Of a DNA stretch of 64,000 nt, positions 51,271-60,180 are shown piece after piece. The stretch is from Streptomyces fradiae ATCC 10745 = DSM 40063. GTDB taxonomy: Bacteria; Actinomycetota; Actinomycetes; Streptomycetales; Streptomycetaceae. The first letter of the stretch is position 1; each line of letters starts with the position of its first letter. Under the pieces are notes generated by a model. The model worked only from the letters and a program-made list of their open reading frames with translations, did not search any database and was not told the DNA's origin. The stretch lies in NCBI RefSeq assembly GCF_008704425.1, contig NZ_CP023696.1, positions 3,706,501 through 3,770,500 of the forward strand, written 5' to 3'. The position numbers and the translations under genes are program-made.

Positions 51271-51756
51271 TCAGGCGGTGGCCGTGGGGGCGCCGGGCGG
51301 CTCGTCGTCCTCGGGGAGGCGGCAGACCCGCTCCAGGAACAGCGCCGCCGCGATCACCGCCAGGCCGGCGAGCACGGCGAAGCCCGCGTAGATCGCCTGG
51401 TCGCGGCGGGCGGGCACGTCCAGCGAGCCCAGCAGGAACACGCCCGTCCCGGCGTACATCCCGCTCACCACGGCCGTGACGAGTGCGCTGGCCTGCCCGA
51501 AGACGACCGCGCGCGCCGCGACCATCGGCTCGACGCCCTTCGCTCCGGGGCGCCGCTCCCGCTGGGCCTTCAGCCGGGCGCGGAGGGACAGCGCCGTCGC
51601 CGCCAGGACCGCCGCGATGGCGGCCAGCACGATCGGCGCGGCCAGCGGGACGCTCGGCAGCGTGCCGAACGCGTCCCACAGCCGGGCGCCGCCCCAGGAC
51701 AGGATCCCGGCCACCACGAAGAGCCCGGCCAGTACCTTGACCCTCAGTTGCCTCAC
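51271..51756 (-). CDS. DUF3180 membrane protein
   Basis: 161 residues with four hydrophobic segments at about 5-24 (VKVLAGLFVVAGILSWGGAR), 37-57, 80-111 (ARAVVFGQASALVTAVVSGM) and 119-143. Between the first pairs is a basic loop (LRARLKAQRERRPGAKG). DUF3180 genes follow folK throughout actinobacteria, but the role is unknown. It is the last gene of the folP-NTF2-folB-folK operon, 79 bp after folK. Confidence 0.9.
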   Translation of the reverse strand: MRQLRVKVLAGLFVVAGILSWGGARLWDAFGTLPSVPLAAPIVLAAIAAVLAATALSLRARLKAQRERRPGAKGVEPMVAARAVVFGQASALVTAVVSGMYAGTGVFLLGSLDVPARRDQAIYAGFAVLAGLAVIAAALFLERVCRLPEDDEPPGAPTATA

Positions 51757-51835
51757 GGTGGTCCTTCGTCTCTGTCGTGCCGTCGCCTGCCGTTCCCCGC
51801 GGGAGCGCGGGGCCGCCGTCCCTCAGGGACAACGG

Positions 51836-52435
51836 TCAGTCGGGCAGGCGGAGTTCCAGGTCCTCGCGGACGGCGACGCCCTCCTCGCCGATCCCGGCCA
51901 GCACGTCCGCCACCCGCCCGGCGCCCGGGAGGTGGGCCTCCGGCTCCACGTCCAGCCACGGGCGCAGCACGAAGGCCCGCTCGTGGGCGCGCGGGTGCGG
52001 CAGGGTGAGGACCGGGTCGCCGGAGACCACGTCCCCGTACACGACGATGTCCACGTCGACCGTCCGGGCGCCCCACCGCTGGGTGCGCACCCGGTCGAAC
52101 GCCTCCTCCACGGCCTGGGCCCGCTCCAGCAGCGAGGACGGCGGCAGCGTCGTCTTCACGACGACCACGGCGTTCAGGTACGGCGGCTGGGTGTCGGGCT
52201 CGACGCCCCAGGGAGCGGTCTCGTAGACCCGGGACACGGCCTTGACGCGGACGCCGGGGGTGTCCTCCAGGGCGTCGACGGCGCCCTGGAGGTTCTCCAG
52301 GCGGTTGCCCAGGTTCCCGCCCAGGGAGAGGACGGCCGGCTTCGGGTTGGACAGCGTCGTGTCGGCGGCGTCGACCTGCGCCGTCACGGAGGCGGGCACC
52401 GGCTGTACCGTCGGGTCGGTCGGGGTGCGGTTCAT
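51836..52435 (-). CDS. folK: 2-amino-4-hydroxy-6-hydroxymethyldihydropteridine pyrophosphokinase
   Basis: Transfers pyrophosphate from ATP to 6-hydroxymethyl-dihydropterin. 199 residues; the enzyme is about 160, and the extra is a 35-residue N-terminal stretch (MNRTPTDPTVQPVPASVTAQ). Signature regions: AVLSLGGNLGNRLENLQGAV, SRVYETAPWGVEPDTQPPYL and the family pattern RWGARTVDVDIVVYGD, then LTLPHPRAHERAFVLRPWLD. Its ATG overlaps the folB stop by four bases (ATGA). Confidence 0.96.
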   Translation of the reverse strand: MNRTPTDPTVQPVPASVTAQVDAADTTLSNPKPAVLSLGGNLGNRLENLQGAVDALEDTPGVRVKAVSRVYETAPWGVEPDTQPPYLNAVVVVKTTLPPSSLLERAQAVEEAFDRVRTQRWGARTVDVDIVVYGDVVSGDPVLTLPHPRAHERAFVLRPWLDVEPEAHLPGAGRVADVLAGIGEEGVAVREDLELRLPD

Positions 52436-52791
52436 ACGCGGCTCCGGGTGATGGTGATGGTCACGTCGTCGAACGGAACGGTGATCGGGGCGTCCGGCTT
52501 GTGCACGCACACCTCGACCTCCTGGACACCCTCGTGCTTGAGGCAGCGCTGGGCGATGCGCTCGGCCAGCGTCTCGATCAGGTCGACCGGCTCGCCGCGC
52601 ACCACGTCGACGACCTCCTCCGCCACGATGCCGTAGTGGACGGTCTTCTCCAGGTCGTCCTCCGCGGCGGCGGGCCGGGTGTCGAGGCCCAGGACCACAT
52701 CCACGATGAAGGTCTGGCCCTCTTCCCGCTCCTTGGGGAAGACGCCGTGGTGCCCGCGGGCCTTGAGGCCGCGCAGCGCGACACGATCCAC
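52432..52791 (-). CDS. folB: Dihydroneopterin aldolase
   Basis: Cleaves dihydroneopterin to 6-hydroxymethyl-dihydropterin and glycolaldehyde. 119 residues. Start GTG 52791 has AGGAG eight bases ahead and gives the family N terminus VDRVALRGLKARGHHGVFPK. Further signatures are DDLEKTVHYGIVAEEVVDVV, IETLAERIAQRCL and VEVCVHKPDAPITVPFDDVT; the catalytic Glu of KEREEGQTFIVDV and the late Lys are present. Coupled to folK by ATGA. Confidence 0.96.
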   Translation of the reverse strand: MDRVALRGLKARGHHGVFPKEREEGQTFIVDVVLGLDTRPAAAEDDLEKTVHYGIVAEEVVDVVRGEPVDLIETLAERIAQRCLKHEGVQEVEVCVHKPDAPITVPFDDVTITITRSRV

Positions 52792-53128
52792 GCGAATCAC
52801 TCCTGCTGTCGTAGGTCCGGGCGGCCTCCGGCCGGGTGCGGTCGGTCCGGTCGCCACCCCTCGAATCTACCCGCGTCCACCGACAGGGCCCGCGCGCGGC
52901 CCCGTGCGACGGCCTCCTCACCGCTCCTCTACCCGCTCGGGGCGCTCACACCGCCACCCGGTCGGGGTGCTGCTCCCACCGCCGTACGCCCGGGGTGCCC
53001 GATCCGCCGTACGCTCGGGGTGGCTCGATCCGCCGTCCGCGCGCGGCACCCGTACCGCCGTCCGCGCGCGGCACGCCTGCCGCCGCCCGCGCCGGCCCCG
53101 TGCAGCGGTCCCGCCCGGTGCGCTCAGC
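52792..53128. other. Intergenic stretch within the folate operon
   Basis: 337 bp, unusually long inside an otherwise tight operon. It carries repeated CCGTACGC/CCGTCCGCGCGCGGCAC units; the 19-base CGCCGTCCGCGCGCGGCAC occurs twice at about 53028-53074. No gene is visible. It might hold an internal promoter for folB-folK or a hairpin terminator after the NTF2-like gene. Confidence 0.5.
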
Positions 53129-53593
53129 TCACACCGCGCCCTCGGCGTCCTCGTCCTCGTCGTCCGACTCCGCCAGGACCGGAGAGCCGTGGTGGGACCA
53201 CACCTTCCAGCCGTCCGGGGTGCGGCGGAACACGTTCGTCGCGACGACCAGCTGGCCGACCAGCGGGCCCAGCTCGGCGCCGTCCTCGGCGGGCCCGCCG
53301 CTGAGGATGTTCTCCGTGCAGGTGACCACCGCCGTGTCCGCCGCGACGGCGACCTTCACATCGGTCAGGAAGAACTGGATGTACTCGGTGTTCGCCATGA
53401 TCAGCGCGTACGAGCGGAGCACCTCGCCCCGGCCGGACAGCACCGGCCAGCCGGGGTGGACGCAGGAGACGCCGCCGTACCGCTCGTCCAGCCACAGGTC
53501 GGCGACCGCCTCGAAGTCGCCGCGCTCCACCGCCTCGTAGAAGGCGGTGTTGGCCAGCTCGACGTCCTCGGTGTCCGTGCGGGCGGCGCTCAC
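53129..53593 (-). CDS. NTF2-like / SnoaL-like (DUF4440-type) protein
   Basis: 154-residue cone-shaped fold protein: TEDVELANTAFYEAVERGDF, EAVADLWLDERYGGVSCVHP, GWPVLSGRGEVLRSYALIMA, TAVVTCTENILSGG, NVFRRTPDGWKVWSHHGSPV. The His pairs at CVHPGW and WSHHGSPV are conserved in the family. The C terminus is an acidic tail (AESDDEDEDAEGAV). It starts at GTG 53593 in a GTGA overlap with folP. The gene sits in folate operons of many streptomycetes; a role in pterin or dihydropteroate handling is likely but unproven. Confidence 0.9.
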   Translation of the reverse strand: MSAARTDTEDVELANTAFYEAVERGDFEAVADLWLDERYGGVSCVHPGWPVLSGRGEVLRSYALIMANTEYIQFFLTDVKVAVAADTAVVTCTENILSGGPAEDGAELGPLVGQLVVATNVFRRTPDGWKVWSHHGSPVLAESDDEDEDAEGAV

Positions 53594-54453
53594 GAGGCGG
53601 CGCCCTCGACGGCGCGGGCCACGCGGACGGCGTCGGCCGTCGCCCGCACGGCGTGGACGCGCACGGCCCAGGCGCCCTCGTGGGCGGCGATGGCCGACAC
53701 GGCGGCCGTCGCGGCGTCCCGCTCGCGGGCGGGCGGCGGGGTGTGGCCCTCCCCGGCCAGGACGCGGCCCAGGAACCGCTTGCGGGAGGCGGCGACCAGC
53801 AGCGGGCGGCCGAGGGACCGCAGCGCGTCCAGGTGCGCCACGAGGGCCAGGTCGTGCTCGGCCTGCTTGGCGAAGCCCAGGCCGGGGTCGACCACGATCC
53901 GCTCGGGGGCGACACCGCCCGCGACGACGGCCTCCACGCGCGCGCGCAGCTCGGCGACGACCTCGGCGACCACGTCGTCGTAGACGGCGAGGCTGTTCAT
54001 CCGCTCGCTGAAGCCCCGCCAGTGCATCACGACGAACGGCACCCCGGCCGCGGCGACCGCCGGGACCATGCCGGGGTCGGCGAGGCCGCCGCTGACGTCG
54101 TTGACGAGCACGGCGCCCGCCTCCACGGCCCGGCGGGCGACGGAGGCGCGCATGGTGTCGACGGAGACGACGACGCCCTCCGAGGCCAGGCCGCGCACGA
54201 CGGGGACGACGCGCCGCAGCTCCTCCTCCTCGTCCACCCGGGTGGCGCCGGGCCGCGTGGACTCGCCGCCCACGTCCACCAGGTCGGCGCCCTGGGCGAC
54301 CAGCTCCAGGCCGTGCTTGACCGCGGCCGTGGTGTCGAACCAGCGCCCGCCGTCCGAGAAGGAGTCGGGCGTCACGTTGACGACGCCCATGACCGCACAG
54401 CGGTCCCACTCCGGCAGCCCCTGGACCGTACCGCGTCCGCGCAACGTACTCAT
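53590..54453 (-). CDS. folP: Dihydropteroate synthase
   Basis: Joins p-aminobenzoate to the pterin pyrophosphate; target of sulfonamides. 287 residues. Pterin-site motifs: MGVVNVTPDSFSDGGRWFDT, GADLVDVGGESTRPGATRVD, VVSVDTMRASVARRAVEAGA, VNDVSGG, FVVMHWRG, IVVDPGLGFAKQAEHD and LLVAASRKRFLGRVL. All catalytic loops are intact. It is the first gene of the leftward folate operon and overlaps the NTF2-like gene by GTGA. A second DHPS-like gene could exist elsewhere in the genome; this one looks functional. Confidence 0.97.
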   Translation of the reverse strand: MSTLRGRGTVQGLPEWDRCAVMGVVNVTPDSFSDGGRWFDTTAAVKHGLELVAQGADLVDVGGESTRPGATRVDEEEELRRVVPVVRGLASEGVVVSVDTMRASVARRAVEAGAVLVNDVSGGLADPGMVPAVAAAGVPFVVMHWRGFSERMNSLAVYDDVVAEVVAELRARVEAVVAGGVAPERIVVDPGLGFAKQAEHDLALVAHLDALRSLGRPLLVAASRKRFLGRVLAGEGHTPPPARERDAATAAVSAIAAHEGAWAVRVHAVRATADAVRVARAVEGAAS

Positions 54454-54561
54454 GCCCCCAGCCTAGGGCCGTACCGGCGGCGGGGCGGCGACCGGGCCGG
54501 GCGCACGGGTCCGGGCGGGTGGCGCCCCACCGCCGCCGCCCCGCCACCGCACGGGCGGGCG

Positions 54562-56436
54562 TCAGGCGGCGCGCGCTCCGGCCCCGGGCGCGGCGGGCGC
54601 GGGCGGGGCGGCCGGGCCGGCGGACGGGGCCGGCGCGATGTGGGCGCAGGGCCGCTCGGGCCGCTCGCCCCGGCGGCGGAACGGACGCGGCGGCGCGAGG
54701 TTCACGAAGCCCTCGGCCTGCATCGCGGCGAAGCCGATGCGCGGCAGGTCGCGCGTGCTGCGGTACACGACGAAGCGGGGCTCCCAGCGCGGCTGGAACT
54801 TCGCGTTGAACTTGTACAGCGACTCGATCTGGAACCACCGCGACAGGAACACCAGCAGCCCTCGCCAGACCCGCAGGACCGGGCCGGCGCCCAGCCGCTC
54901 GCCGCGGGCCAGCGCCGAGCGGAACATCGCGAAGTTCAGCGACACCCGCGCCACCTTCAGCTGCGGGGCGGCCTGCAGGGCGGCGACGATCAGCAGCTCG
55001 TTCATCCCGGGGTCGGCGGACCGGTCGCGGCGCATCAGCTCCAGCGACATGCCGTCCGCCCCCCACGGCACGAAGTGGATGATCGCCTTCAGATCGCCGT
55101 ACGGGGAGGTCTCCGCCGACTCGTCGGCCTTGTGGGCGGTCGCGATGACCGCGTCGCCGTCCGCCGGGTCGCCGATGCGGCCCAGCGCCATGGAGAAGCC
55201 GCGCTCGGTGTCGGTGCCCCGCCAGTCGGCTGCGGCCCGGCGGATGCGCTCCAGCTCCTCGTCCGGCAGGTCACGCGCGCGCCGCACCCGCGTCTCGTAG
55301 CCGTTGCGCTCGATCCGCTTGACCATCTGGCGCACATTGCGCATGGCGCGCCCGGACAGCGAGAAATCCGCGACGTCCACCACCGCCTCGTCGCCCAGTT
55401 CCAGGGCGTCCAGGCCGGTCTCGCGCGTCCACACCTGGCCGCCGGTCTCCGAGCAGCCCATGACGGCGGGCGTCCAGGAGTGGGCCCTGGCCTCGTCCAT
55501 GAACCGCTCGATGGCACCGGGCCAGGCCTCCACGTCGCCGATCGGGTCCCCGCTGGCCAGCATCACCCCGGACACCACGCGGTACGTGACGGCCGCCTTG
55601 CCGCTCGGCGAGAACACCACCGCCTTGTCGCGGCGGAGCGCGAAGTGGCCCAGCGAGTCCCGGCCGCCGTGCCGGGCGAGCAGCTCCCGCAGCCTGGCCT
55701 CGTCGTCCTCGGTGAGCCGGGCCACCGGGTGCTCGGGTCGGAACGCCAGGTAGATGGTGGTGACCGCGGTGAGCAGCCCCAGCGCGCCGAGCGAGTAGCC
55801 GACCGTCCAGGAGACGCTGCCGCCGTACGCCACGGGCCCCTCGACGCCGACCAGGCCCAGCAGGACGTGCTCCAGCCGGTCGCTGAGGCTCGGGTCGCCG
55901 ACGACCTTCCCGGGGTGGGCGCTCACGACCAGCAGGCCCAGGCCCAGCGAACCGGCGCTCATGAGCACGAAGTTGGCCAGGGCCCGCCAGCGGCTGCGCG
56001 GGTCCGGCAGGGCGGCGAACTGCCTGCGGTGGCCCAGCAGCAGGGCGAGCAGGGCGAGCGACAGCAGCACCCCGACGACCGAGTGGCGGTACAGGAACTG
56101 CGCCACCGCCCCGGCCGGGAGCAGCACCACCGCGGCCCGCCACGCGCGGCGCTTGCGGCGCTTGAGCCCGTGCGCGAGGAGGAGCAGCAGGACGCCCACG
56201 CTGAGGGACAGCGCGGCGGACAGCGGTCCCAGCGTGCCCGGCAGGACCTCCACCAGGTCGTGGAACCGGCTCGCCCGGAAGCGGGGGAAGACCCCGGCGG
56301 CGATGTCCACCAGGCCGATGAACGTGCAGGCCGTACCGACGAGCGCGGGCACCTTCTCGGCACGCGGTCCGCGCAGGATCCGGCGTACCCGAGTCGGAAC
56401 CGATGCCGACTTATCCCCATCTACCGTGACAGACAT
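54562..56436 (-). CDS. MprF/LysX-like aminoacyl-phosphatidylglycerol synthase (DUF2156)
   Basis: Predicted to move an amino acid from aminoacyl-tRNA to phosphatidylglycerol, lowering negative surface charge. 624 residues from ATG 56436. About six membrane segments at 35-275 (VGTACTFIGLVDIAAGVFPR, LSAALSLSVGVLLLLLAHGL) precede the cytoplasmic double-GNAT domain: DSLGHFALRRDKAVVFSPSG, VSGVMLASGDPIGDVEAWPG, RNVRQMVKRIERNGYETRVR, GFSMALGRIGDPADGDAVI, SLELMRRDRSADPGMNELLI, LNFAMFRSALARGERLGAGP. The tail is Pro/Ala-rich. It is divergent from a secreted esterase gene. Amino-acid specificity is not readable. Confidence 0.9.
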   Translation of the reverse strand: MSVTVDGDKSASVPTRVRRILRGPRAEKVPALVGTACTFIGLVDIAAGVFPRFRASRFHDLVEVLPGTLGPLSAALSLSVGVLLLLLAHGLKRRKRRAWRAAVVLLPAGAVAQFLYRHSVVGVLLSLALLALLLGHRRQFAALPDPRSRWRALANFVLMSAGSLGLGLLVVSAHPGKVVGDPSLSDRLEHVLLGLVGVEGPVAYGGSVSWTVGYSLGALGLLTAVTTIYLAFRPEHPVARLTEDDEARLRELLARHGGRDSLGHFALRRDKAVVFSPSGKAAVTYRVVSGVMLASGDPIGDVEAWPGAIERFMDEARAHSWTPAVMGCSETGGQVWTRETGLDALELGDEAVVDVADFSLSGRAMRNVRQMVKRIERNGYETRVRRARDLPDEELERIRRAAADWRGTDTERGFSMALGRIGDPADGDAVIATAHKADESAETSPYGDLKAIIHFVPWGADGMSLELMRRDRSADPGMNELLIVAALQAAPQLKVARVSLNFAMFRSALARGERLGAGPVLRVWRGLLVFLSRWFQIESLYKFNAKFQPRWEPRFVVYRSTRDLPRIGFAAMQAEGFVNLAPPRPFRRRGERPERPCAHIAPAPSAGPAAPPAPAAPGAGARAA

Positions 56437-56594
56437 GGCTTCCCGTGGCTCCGCGAGAGATTGACGCGTCCCTTCGGCCCGAAACGACGTCGGGGCCGGA
56501 ACAACCGGACGATGTGCGCTCTCTAGGACGGCGGGTCGGCGCGGAGGGTTCACTCCCGCCCGGAAAATTCGCCGCGGCGCCTGACGGCACACGG

Positions 56595-56640
56595 CGACAC
56601 GCCATGGCGACACGCGACACGCGACACGGCGACACACGAC
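56595..56640. repeat. GCGACACG-type repeats in the divergent promoter
   Basis: GCGACAC recurs about six times (with CGC, CATG or GG between) just upstream of the esterase ATG at 56677. It could be an iteron-like binding site. Confidence 0.75.
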
Positions 56641-56676
56641 GCGCCGAGCACGACGAGAAGAAGGCTTCGACGACGC

Positions 56677-57789
56677 ATGGGTCTCACCAGCAACAAGGTC
56701 CTGGCGCTGGCCGTCCTCGCCGCGGCGGCGCTGTTCGCCGCCACGGTGTGGCTGTGGCCGCGCCTCGCCCGGCGGTCCTGGCGCGCGGTGCTGGGCAGGG
56801 CCGGCCTGCTCCTGGCGACCCAGCTCGCGCTCTTCGCCGCCGTGGGCCTGGCCGCCAACAACTACTTCCTCTTCTACGGCTCCTGGGCCGACCTCCTCGG
56901 CCGGGAGCAGGAACTGGGCGTCGTCGTCGACCACTCGGCGGGCGGCGAGCACGTCAAGGTGGTGGAGAAGCGCCCCATGGACGTGCCGGGCGGCCACCAC
57001 CCGCAGGTGGGCGGCCAGATCCAGAAGGTGGTGATCTCCGGCCCGAAGTCCGGCATCGACAGCCCCGCGTACGTCTACCTGCCGCCCGAGTACTTCCAGC
57101 CCGCGCACGCCCGCCGCACCTTCCCCGCCGCCGTCGTCCTCACCGGCTATCCGGGCACCGCCGAGAACCTGCTCAAGGGCCTGCGCTACCCGCGTACCGC
57201 GTACGAGCAGGCCAAGGCCGGGAGGATGCAGCCCATGGTCCTGGTGATGCTGCGGCCGACGGTCGCGCCGCCGCGTGACACCGAGTGCGTGGACGTGCCG
57301 GGCGGGCCGCGCACGGAGACGTACTTCGCGGAGGACCTGCCGACCGCCGTCTCCCGGGCCTACCGGGTCGGCGGGGCCGCGCGGAACTGGGGGTTGATCG
57401 GCAACTCGACGGGCGGCTACTGCGCGCTGAAGATCGCGCTGCACCATCCGGGCCGGTTCGCCGCGGGCGCCGGGCTGTCGGCCTACTACAAGGCGGCCGA
57501 GGACGTCACGACCGGCGACCTGTTCCGGGGCGACGCGAAGCTGCGCAACCGCGCCGACCTGCTGTGGAGCCTCGACAACCTGCCCCAGGGCCGTACGTCG
57601 TTCCTCGTCACCACCTCCCGGCAGGGCGAGGGGAACCTGGCGGGCACGCGTGACTTCATCGCGAAGGTGAAGGCGCCCGCGCGCGTGTCGTCCATCACGC
57701 TGGACAGCGGCGGCCACAACTTCGGCACCTGGAACCGCGAGATCCCGCCCGCGCTGGTCTGGCTGAGCGGCCGGCTCAGCGCCGCGTGA
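56677..57789 (+). CDS. Membrane-anchored alpha/beta-hydrolase (Ag85/esterase-D-like)
   Basis: 370 residues. Two hydrophobic segments at 7-27 and 40-60 (VLGRAGLLLATQLALFAAVG) anchor it, with the catalytic domain outside. The fold shows SPAYVYLPPEYFQ, FPAAVVLTGYPGTAENLLKG, MVLVMLRPTVAPPRDTECVD, the nucleophile elbow GLIGNSTGGYCALKIAL with Ser244, and the late His in DSGGHNFGTWNREIP. This matches the esterase/mycolyltransferase-like family found near DUF2156 genes in actinobacteria. Divergent from the aminoacyl-PG synthase; turnover of aminoacyl lipids or another ester is a possible role. Confidence 0.88.
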   Translation: MGLTSNKVLALAVLAAAALFAATVWLWPRLARRSWRAVLGRAGLLLATQLALFAAVGLAANNYFLFYGSWADLLGREQELGVVVDHSAGGEHVKVVEKRPMDVPGGHHPQVGGQIQKVVISGPKSGIDSPAYVYLPPEYFQPAHARRTFPAAVVLTGYPGTAENLLKGLRYPRTAYEQAKAGRMQPMVLVMLRPTVAPPRDTECVDVPGGPRTETYFAEDLPTAVSRAYRVGGAARNWGLIGNSTGGYCALKIALHHPGRFAAGAGLSAYYKAAEDVTTGDLFRGDAKLRNRADLLWSLDNLPQGRTSFLVTTSRQGEGNLAGTRDFIAKVKAPARVSSITLDSGGHNFGTWNREIPPALVWLSGRLSAA

Positions 57790-57853
57790 CGGCGCCGCGC
57801 CGGCCGCTACCGGCCGGGGGCAACCTGGCCGGCGCCGCGCCGGCCGTACCGGC

Positions 57854-59107
57854 TCAGGGCCGCGTGACCGCCGGGGCCGCCTCCGTGCCGTCGCCCTCGC
57901 CGTTGCCGTTGCCGTTGCCGAGGCCGTCGCCGCCGTCTCCGACGCCGTCGCCGTCGCCGTCGCCCAGGGAGCGGCGCAGGGCCCCGTGCAGCCGTTCCGG
58001 GGTGAGGACGCCCAGGTAGCGGCCCCCGTCCGGGTCCACGACGGCGACCCAGCCGGCGTCGTACCGCAGCATCGCGGAGAACGCCTCCCGAAGCGACCCG
58101 CCCAGCTCCACCCGCGCCTCCATGCGCCGCGCGTACTCCCGCACCCCGCCGGGCGCCGCGCCCGCCGCGGACGTACGAGCCGGGGACGCGCCCGCCGTCC
58201 CCGGGGCGGCCGGTCCGGCGGCCTCCGCGGCGGCCGGGAGCCAGCCGTACGGGCGGCCCTCGGCGTCGACGACCACCGACCGGGCGCCGTCCCACGCGCG
58301 CGGGAGCGGGTCGTCGAGCCGTACGACGGGCGGCCGGTCGAGGTGGGACTCCTCCACGGGGGTCACCGACAGCCGCCGCAGCGCCCGGTCCGCGCCGACG
58401 AACTCCGCGACGTACGGCGTGGCCGGGGAGCCCAGGACCGCGGCGGGCGGGTCCAGCTGCTCGATGGTGCCGTGCCCGTACACGGCCATGCGGTCGCCGA
58501 GCCGGACGGCCTCCTCCAGGTCGTGCGTGACGAACAGGACCGTCTTGCGCATCCGTGCCTGGAGCGCGAGGAACTCGCTCTGCAGGCGCTCCCGCACGAC
58601 CGGGTCGACGGCCCCGAACGGCTCGTCCATCAGCAGCACCGGCGGGTCGGCGGCCAGGGCGCGCGCCACGCCGACCCGCTGGCGCTGCCCGCCCGACAGC
58701 TGGTCGGGGTACCGGTCGCCGAAGGCGCGCGGGTCGAGGCCCACCAGCTCCAGCAGCTCCGCCGCGCGCGCGTGGGCCCTGGCCCGGCGCTCGCCGAGGA
58801 GGCGCGGGACGGTCGCGGTGTTCTCCAGCACCGTGCGGTGCGGGAAGAGGCCGACCTGCTGGATGACGTAGCCGATGCCGCGCCGCAGCTCCACGGGGTC
58901 GGTGGCGGCGACGTCCCGGCCGTCGACCAGGACGCGGCCGGAGGACGGTTCCACGAGCCGGTTGACCATCTTCATGGTGGTGGTCTTGCCGCAGCCGGAG
59001 GGGCCGACGAGGGTGACCAGCTCACCCCTGCCCACCTCGAACGACAGATCGTCCACGGCGGTCGTGCCGTCCGCGTACCGCTTGGTGACGTGTTCGAAGC
59101 GGATCAC
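57854..59107 (-). CDS. Glycine betaine/choline-type ABC transporter ATP-binding protein with CBS region
   Basis: 417 residues from GTG 59107, with GGGGGAG ahead. Walker A is GPSGCGKT at 35-42, the signature LSGGQRQRVGVARAL near 133-147, Walker B PVLLMDEPFGAVDP and the switch His in LFVTHDLEEAVRLGDRMAVY. This is the OpuCA/ProV type. The C-terminal half carries a CBS-like pair (RSVVVDAEGRPYGWLPAAAE; YDAGWVAVVDPDGGRYLGVL), which in the family senses ionic strength or c-di-AMP. The tail is Gly/Asp/Asn repeats (DGDGDGVGDGGDG). It is divergent from the permease operon and separated by 161 bp. Confidence 0.93.
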   Translation of the reverse strand: MIRFEHVTKRYADGTTAVDDLSFEVGRGELVTLVGPSGCGKTTTMKMVNRLVEPSSGRVLVDGRDVAATDPVELRRGIGYVIQQVGLFPHRTVLENTATVPRLLGERRARAHARAAELLELVGLDPRAFGDRYPDQLSGGQRQRVGVARALAADPPVLLMDEPFGAVDPVVRERLQSEFLALQARMRKTVLFVTHDLEEAVRLGDRMAVYGHGTIEQLDPPAAVLGSPATPYVAEFVGADRALRRLSVTPVEESHLDRPPVVRLDDPLPRAWDGARSVVVDAEGRPYGWLPAAAEAAGPAAPGTAGASPARTSAAGAAPGGVREYARRMEARVELGGSLREAFSAMLRYDAGWVAVVDPDGGRYLGVLTPERLHGALRRSLGDGDGDGVGDGGDGLGNGNGNGEGDGTEAAPAVTRP

Positions 59108-59268
59108 TGCTCCCCCTTGAGGCGCGTGGTGGCGTTGAGGCCATGGTGCACGGTCCGGAGCGTCCTCCGGGTGAATGTCGGTGCCGGGCGTTAGGGTCGA
59201 ACCCATCGAACACCGCATCGAGTCCACGGCGCTGACAGGCCGTCCGGAGCCGGGGGAGGTGGGAAGCG

Positions 59269-60177
59269 ATGACCGGCTGCCTCGCGGCCAACGACTGGAT
59301 CTGCCCGGAGTACGTGACCTCCCGCGCCGGGGAGCTCGCGGACGCGACCGCGCAGCACCTGTGGATCACCGGTGTGTCGGTGCTCCTCGGGCTCGCCGTC
59401 GCCTTCCCGCTGGCGCTGCTCGTGCGGGCCCGGCCGGGGTTCGCCGGGCCCGTGCTGGGCCTGACGACGGTGCTGTACGCGGTCCCGTCGCTGGCGATGT
59501 TCTCGCTGCTCCTGCCGGTGTTCGGGCTGTCGGCCGCGCTGGTCGTGACGGGGCTGGTGCTGTACTCGCTGACGATCCTCGTACGGAACATCCTGGCCGG
59601 GCTGGCGGCCGCGCCCGCCGAGACGCGGGAGGCCGCGCGCGGGATGGGGTACGGCACCGGGCGGCTGCTGTGGGAGGTGGAGCTGCCGTTGGCCCTGCCG
59701 GCGGTGCTGGCCGGGGTGCGGATGGCGACGGTGTCCACGGTCGCCCTGACGACCGTGGGCGCCCTGGTGGACTACGGCGGCCTGGGCACCCTCATCACCG
59801 ACGGGCTCAGGAGCTTCTTCAAGGCCCAGGTGCTCACCGCCTCCGTGCTGTGCGTCCTGCTGGCGGTGACCGCCGACGTGCTGCTGCTGGGCGTCCAGCG
59901 GCTGCTGACCCCGTGGACGCGGGCCACCCGGCGACGGGCCCCGGCGCCCGCGCGGGAGGGGCGGCCGGGCGGTGGTCCGCGGCCTGAGGGCGGTTCGCGG
60001 CAGCGTGGTGGCGGGTGGCCGGGGGGCGGGCCGCCGCCGCGCGGTGGTGCCGGGGAGTCCGGTGCCGGAGGGCTGGGTGGCGGCGGGGAGTCCGGTGCCG
60101 GGGGACTCGGTGGCCGGGGACTCGGCGGCGGGGGGCTCGGTGCCGGCGGACTCGGTGGCGTCGGGAAGGGGGGCTGA
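59269..60177 (+). CDS. Compatible-solute ABC transporter permease 1 with Gly-rich tail
   Basis: 302 residues. The first 220 form an OpuCB/ProW-type permease with six hydrophobic segments: LWITGVSVLLGLAVAFPLAL, VLGLTTVLYAVPSLAMFSLL, and the EAA loop TREAARGMGYGTGRLLWEVE with LPLALPAVLAGVRMATVST. The last 80 residues are an odd Arg-then-Gly-rich extension (REGRPGGGPRPEGGSRQRGG, ESGAGGLGGGG, GLGGRGLGGGG) that no family member needs. It begins at ATG 59269 after GGGAGGTGGGAAGCG. The second permease starts 3 bp after its stop. Confidence 0.92.
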   Translation: MTGCLAANDWICPEYVTSRAGELADATAQHLWITGVSVLLGLAVAFPLALLVRARPGFAGPVLGLTTVLYAVPSLAMFSLLLPVFGLSAALVVTGLVLYSLTILVRNILAGLAAAPAETREAARGMGYGTGRLLWEVELPLALPAVLAGVRMATVSTVALTTVGALVDYGGLGTLITDGLRSFFKAQVLTASVLCVLLAVTADVLLLGVQRLLTPWTRATRRRAPAPAREGRPGGGPRPEGGSRQRGGGWPGGGPPPRGGAGESGAGGLGGGGESGAGGLGGRGLGGGGLGAGGLGGVGKGG

Positions 60178-60180
60178 GCG

